A stretch of DNA of 6,151 nucleotides from Verrucomicrobiales bacterium (GTDB lineage: Bacteria; Verrucomicrobiota; Verrucomicrobiia; Verrucomicrobiales; V1-33), in contig JALRGB010000116.1 in NCBI GenBank assembly GCA_023253575.1, positions 1 through 6,151 on the forward strand, read 5' to 3'. Below the pieces are notes generated by a model that saw nothing but the letters and a program-made list of their open reading frames with translations, was not told the origin of the DNA and did not search any database. Made by a program: the position numbers and the translations under genes. How positions within the stretch are numbered: the stretch's first letter is position 1; each line of letters starts with the position of its first letter. This document shows positions 5,412 through 6,151 of this stretch, piece after piece.

Positions 5412-6151
5412 ATGACCCGATCCAAGACCATCGCTTTATATGCGGCTGTATGGCTGTTTTTGGTCACATTCATGATCTATCCGATTCTGCATGTGGTCAA
5501 AGAGGCCTTTGTCTCAGACCAACACGGATTCACCTTGGCCTTTTTATGGGAGGTTTTTGCCAATCCGATTTATGTCGAAGGCTTGTGGAATTCACTCGTC
5601 ATGGCGGTTTTCAGCACGCTGCTGGCTTTTACGATTGCCATGCCTCTGGCGTGGGTTTCCGACCGCTTCAAATTCCCGGGCAAGGCGGTGCTCAATTCCG
5701 CCGTCCTCGTTCCCTTAATCTTGCCTCCCTTTGTCGGCGCCATCGGTATCAAACATCTGATTGGTCCTGACGGCGCCATCAATGCCTTGCTGTCACATCT
5801 TGGATTGATGGATCCGGCGCACCCGATCGACTGGCTCGGCGAATCACGCTTGACGGGAGTGGTCCTGCTCAACGCCTTGCATTTGTATCCGATCCTCCTG
5901 CTCAACATTTCGGCCGCCCTAGCGAACATTGATCCAGCCATGGAAGAAGCGGCGGCTAATCTGGGATGCCCCGGATGGAAAAAATTTCTCCGCATCACTT
6001 TCCCCCTCGCCATGCCGGGTATTTTTGCCGGGGGCACCAAGACTCATGTCAAGGTCTGGATGGGACAGGGCAATAATGAGGCCTTTCTCAACTTTGTTAT
6101 GCAAGTCGGAGGGTTAATCAAGCGCCTCGGCTATTGGACGGCCATCAGTGA
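5412..6151 (+). CDS. ABC transporter permease (FbpB/CysW type), partial and possibly disrupted
   Basis: Inner-membrane permease of an Fe3+/polyamine/sulfate-type importer, probably the partner of the binding protein at 176-1894. Runs from ATG 5412 to the window edge without a stop (246 codons seen). It has an N-terminal membrane helix at about 7-27, then LWNSLVMAVFSTLLAFTIAM (58-77), which opens the permease core, VLVPLILPPFVGAIG (98-112), a helix at about 148-168, and a good EAA loop: Glu179-Ala-Ala then Gly185, Ile195 and Pro198 (EAAANLG ... RITFPLAMPGIFAGG). From Lys210 (6039) the reading no longer looks like a permease: where relatives continue with a hydrophobic helix, it becomes polar. 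The start has no clear Shine-Dalgarno, but an in-frame TGA at 5355 with no start codon before 5412 fixes it. The 73-bp gap before it has no terminator, so co-transcription with the upstream genes is possible. The second permease half and the ATPase would lie downstream. Confidence 0.85.
   Translation, partial: MTRSKTIALYAAVWLFLVTFMIYPILHVVKEAFVSDQHGFTLAFLWEVFANPIYVEGLWNSLVMAVFSTLLAFTIAMPLAWVSDRFKFPGKAVLNSAVLVPLILPPFVGAIGIKHLIGPDGAINALLSHLGLMDPAHPIDWLGESRLTGVVLLNALHLYPILLLNISAALANIDPAMEEAAANLGCPGWKKFLRITFPLAMPGIFAGGTKTHVKVWMGQGNNEAFLNFVMQVGGLIKRLGYWTAIS
6039..6151 (+). other. Segment that does not continue the permease; possible insertion or assembly junction
   Basis: These 113 bases are in frame with the permease but encode a polar sequence, THVKVWMGQGNNEAF (211-225) followed by FVMQVGGLIKRLGYW (228-242), with no equivalent in FbpB-type permeases. 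An internal ATG at 6060 is preceded by AAGG at 6051-6054 with 5-base spacing, so it could be the start of a separate gene (MGQGNNEAFLNFVM...) that is open to the window edge. I do not recognise that protein. Base composition here is about 50% G+C by hand count and looks less GC-rich than the surroundings. No terminal inverted repeat or target duplication can be tested because the far side is not in view. The alternatives are the edge of an insertion sequence, an assembly chimera, or an unusual permease. Confidence 0.4.

Noticed and set aside
5570..6040. A 156-codon - strand open frame over the permease
   Set aside because: No recognisable protein features, and it is antisense to a clear permease with an intact EAA loop.

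Overview
The window reads as one stretch of a bacterial chromosome with every recognisable gene on the + strand. Protein types and codon use point to the Planctomycetota-Verrucomicrobiota (PVC) group: a membrane-anchored, oversized Fe3+/polyamine-type solute-binding protein, a creatininase-family hydrolase, an ACS-type MFS carrier and a Tat-exported Gfo/Idh/MocA-like protein side by side, with weak Shine-Dalgarno signals. That assignment is inference from remembered families. I see no rRNA, tRNA, CRISPR array or complete mobile element.

Layout. Positions 3-128 hold seven tandem 18-bp repeats. In the frame of the next gene these read as a Gly-Glu-Tyr-Ala-Pro-Thr hexapeptide, and the frame stays open from the window edge into that gene. 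At 176-1894 lies an ABC transporter solute-binding protein. The 194-bp gap after it contains a nested inverted repeat (1987-2045). Then come three tightly coupled genes: a creatininase-family amidohydrolase (2089-2838), an MFS transporter (2826-4070) and a Tat-signal Gfo/Idh/MocA-like protein (4067-5338). Both junctions contain an ATGA stop/start overlap. After 73 bp an FbpB/CysW-type ABC permease starts at 5412 and runs off the window.

Together the genes look like an uptake-and-catabolism locus. The binding protein and permease are parts of one ABC importer whose genes are separated by three others. The MFS carrier would move a second or related organic anion. The creatininase-family enzyme would cleave a C-N (amide) bond, and the Tat protein may act on a sugar-like or cyclitol-like compound outside the cytoplasm. 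The ATPase is not in view and would be expected downstream. The substrate cannot be read from the sequence.

The points most worth a second look are: the permease reading, which stops resembling a permease at about 6038, roughly 113 bases before the window ends; the hexapeptide-coding repeat in frame with the binding protein; the nested hairpin before the three-gene unit; and the Gfo/Idh/MocA-like protein, in which the usual nucleotide-binding glycines are missing and the usual Glu-Lys-Pro is Asp-Lys-His. I found no clearly new multi-gene system. The cluster is unusual in composition but built from known families.
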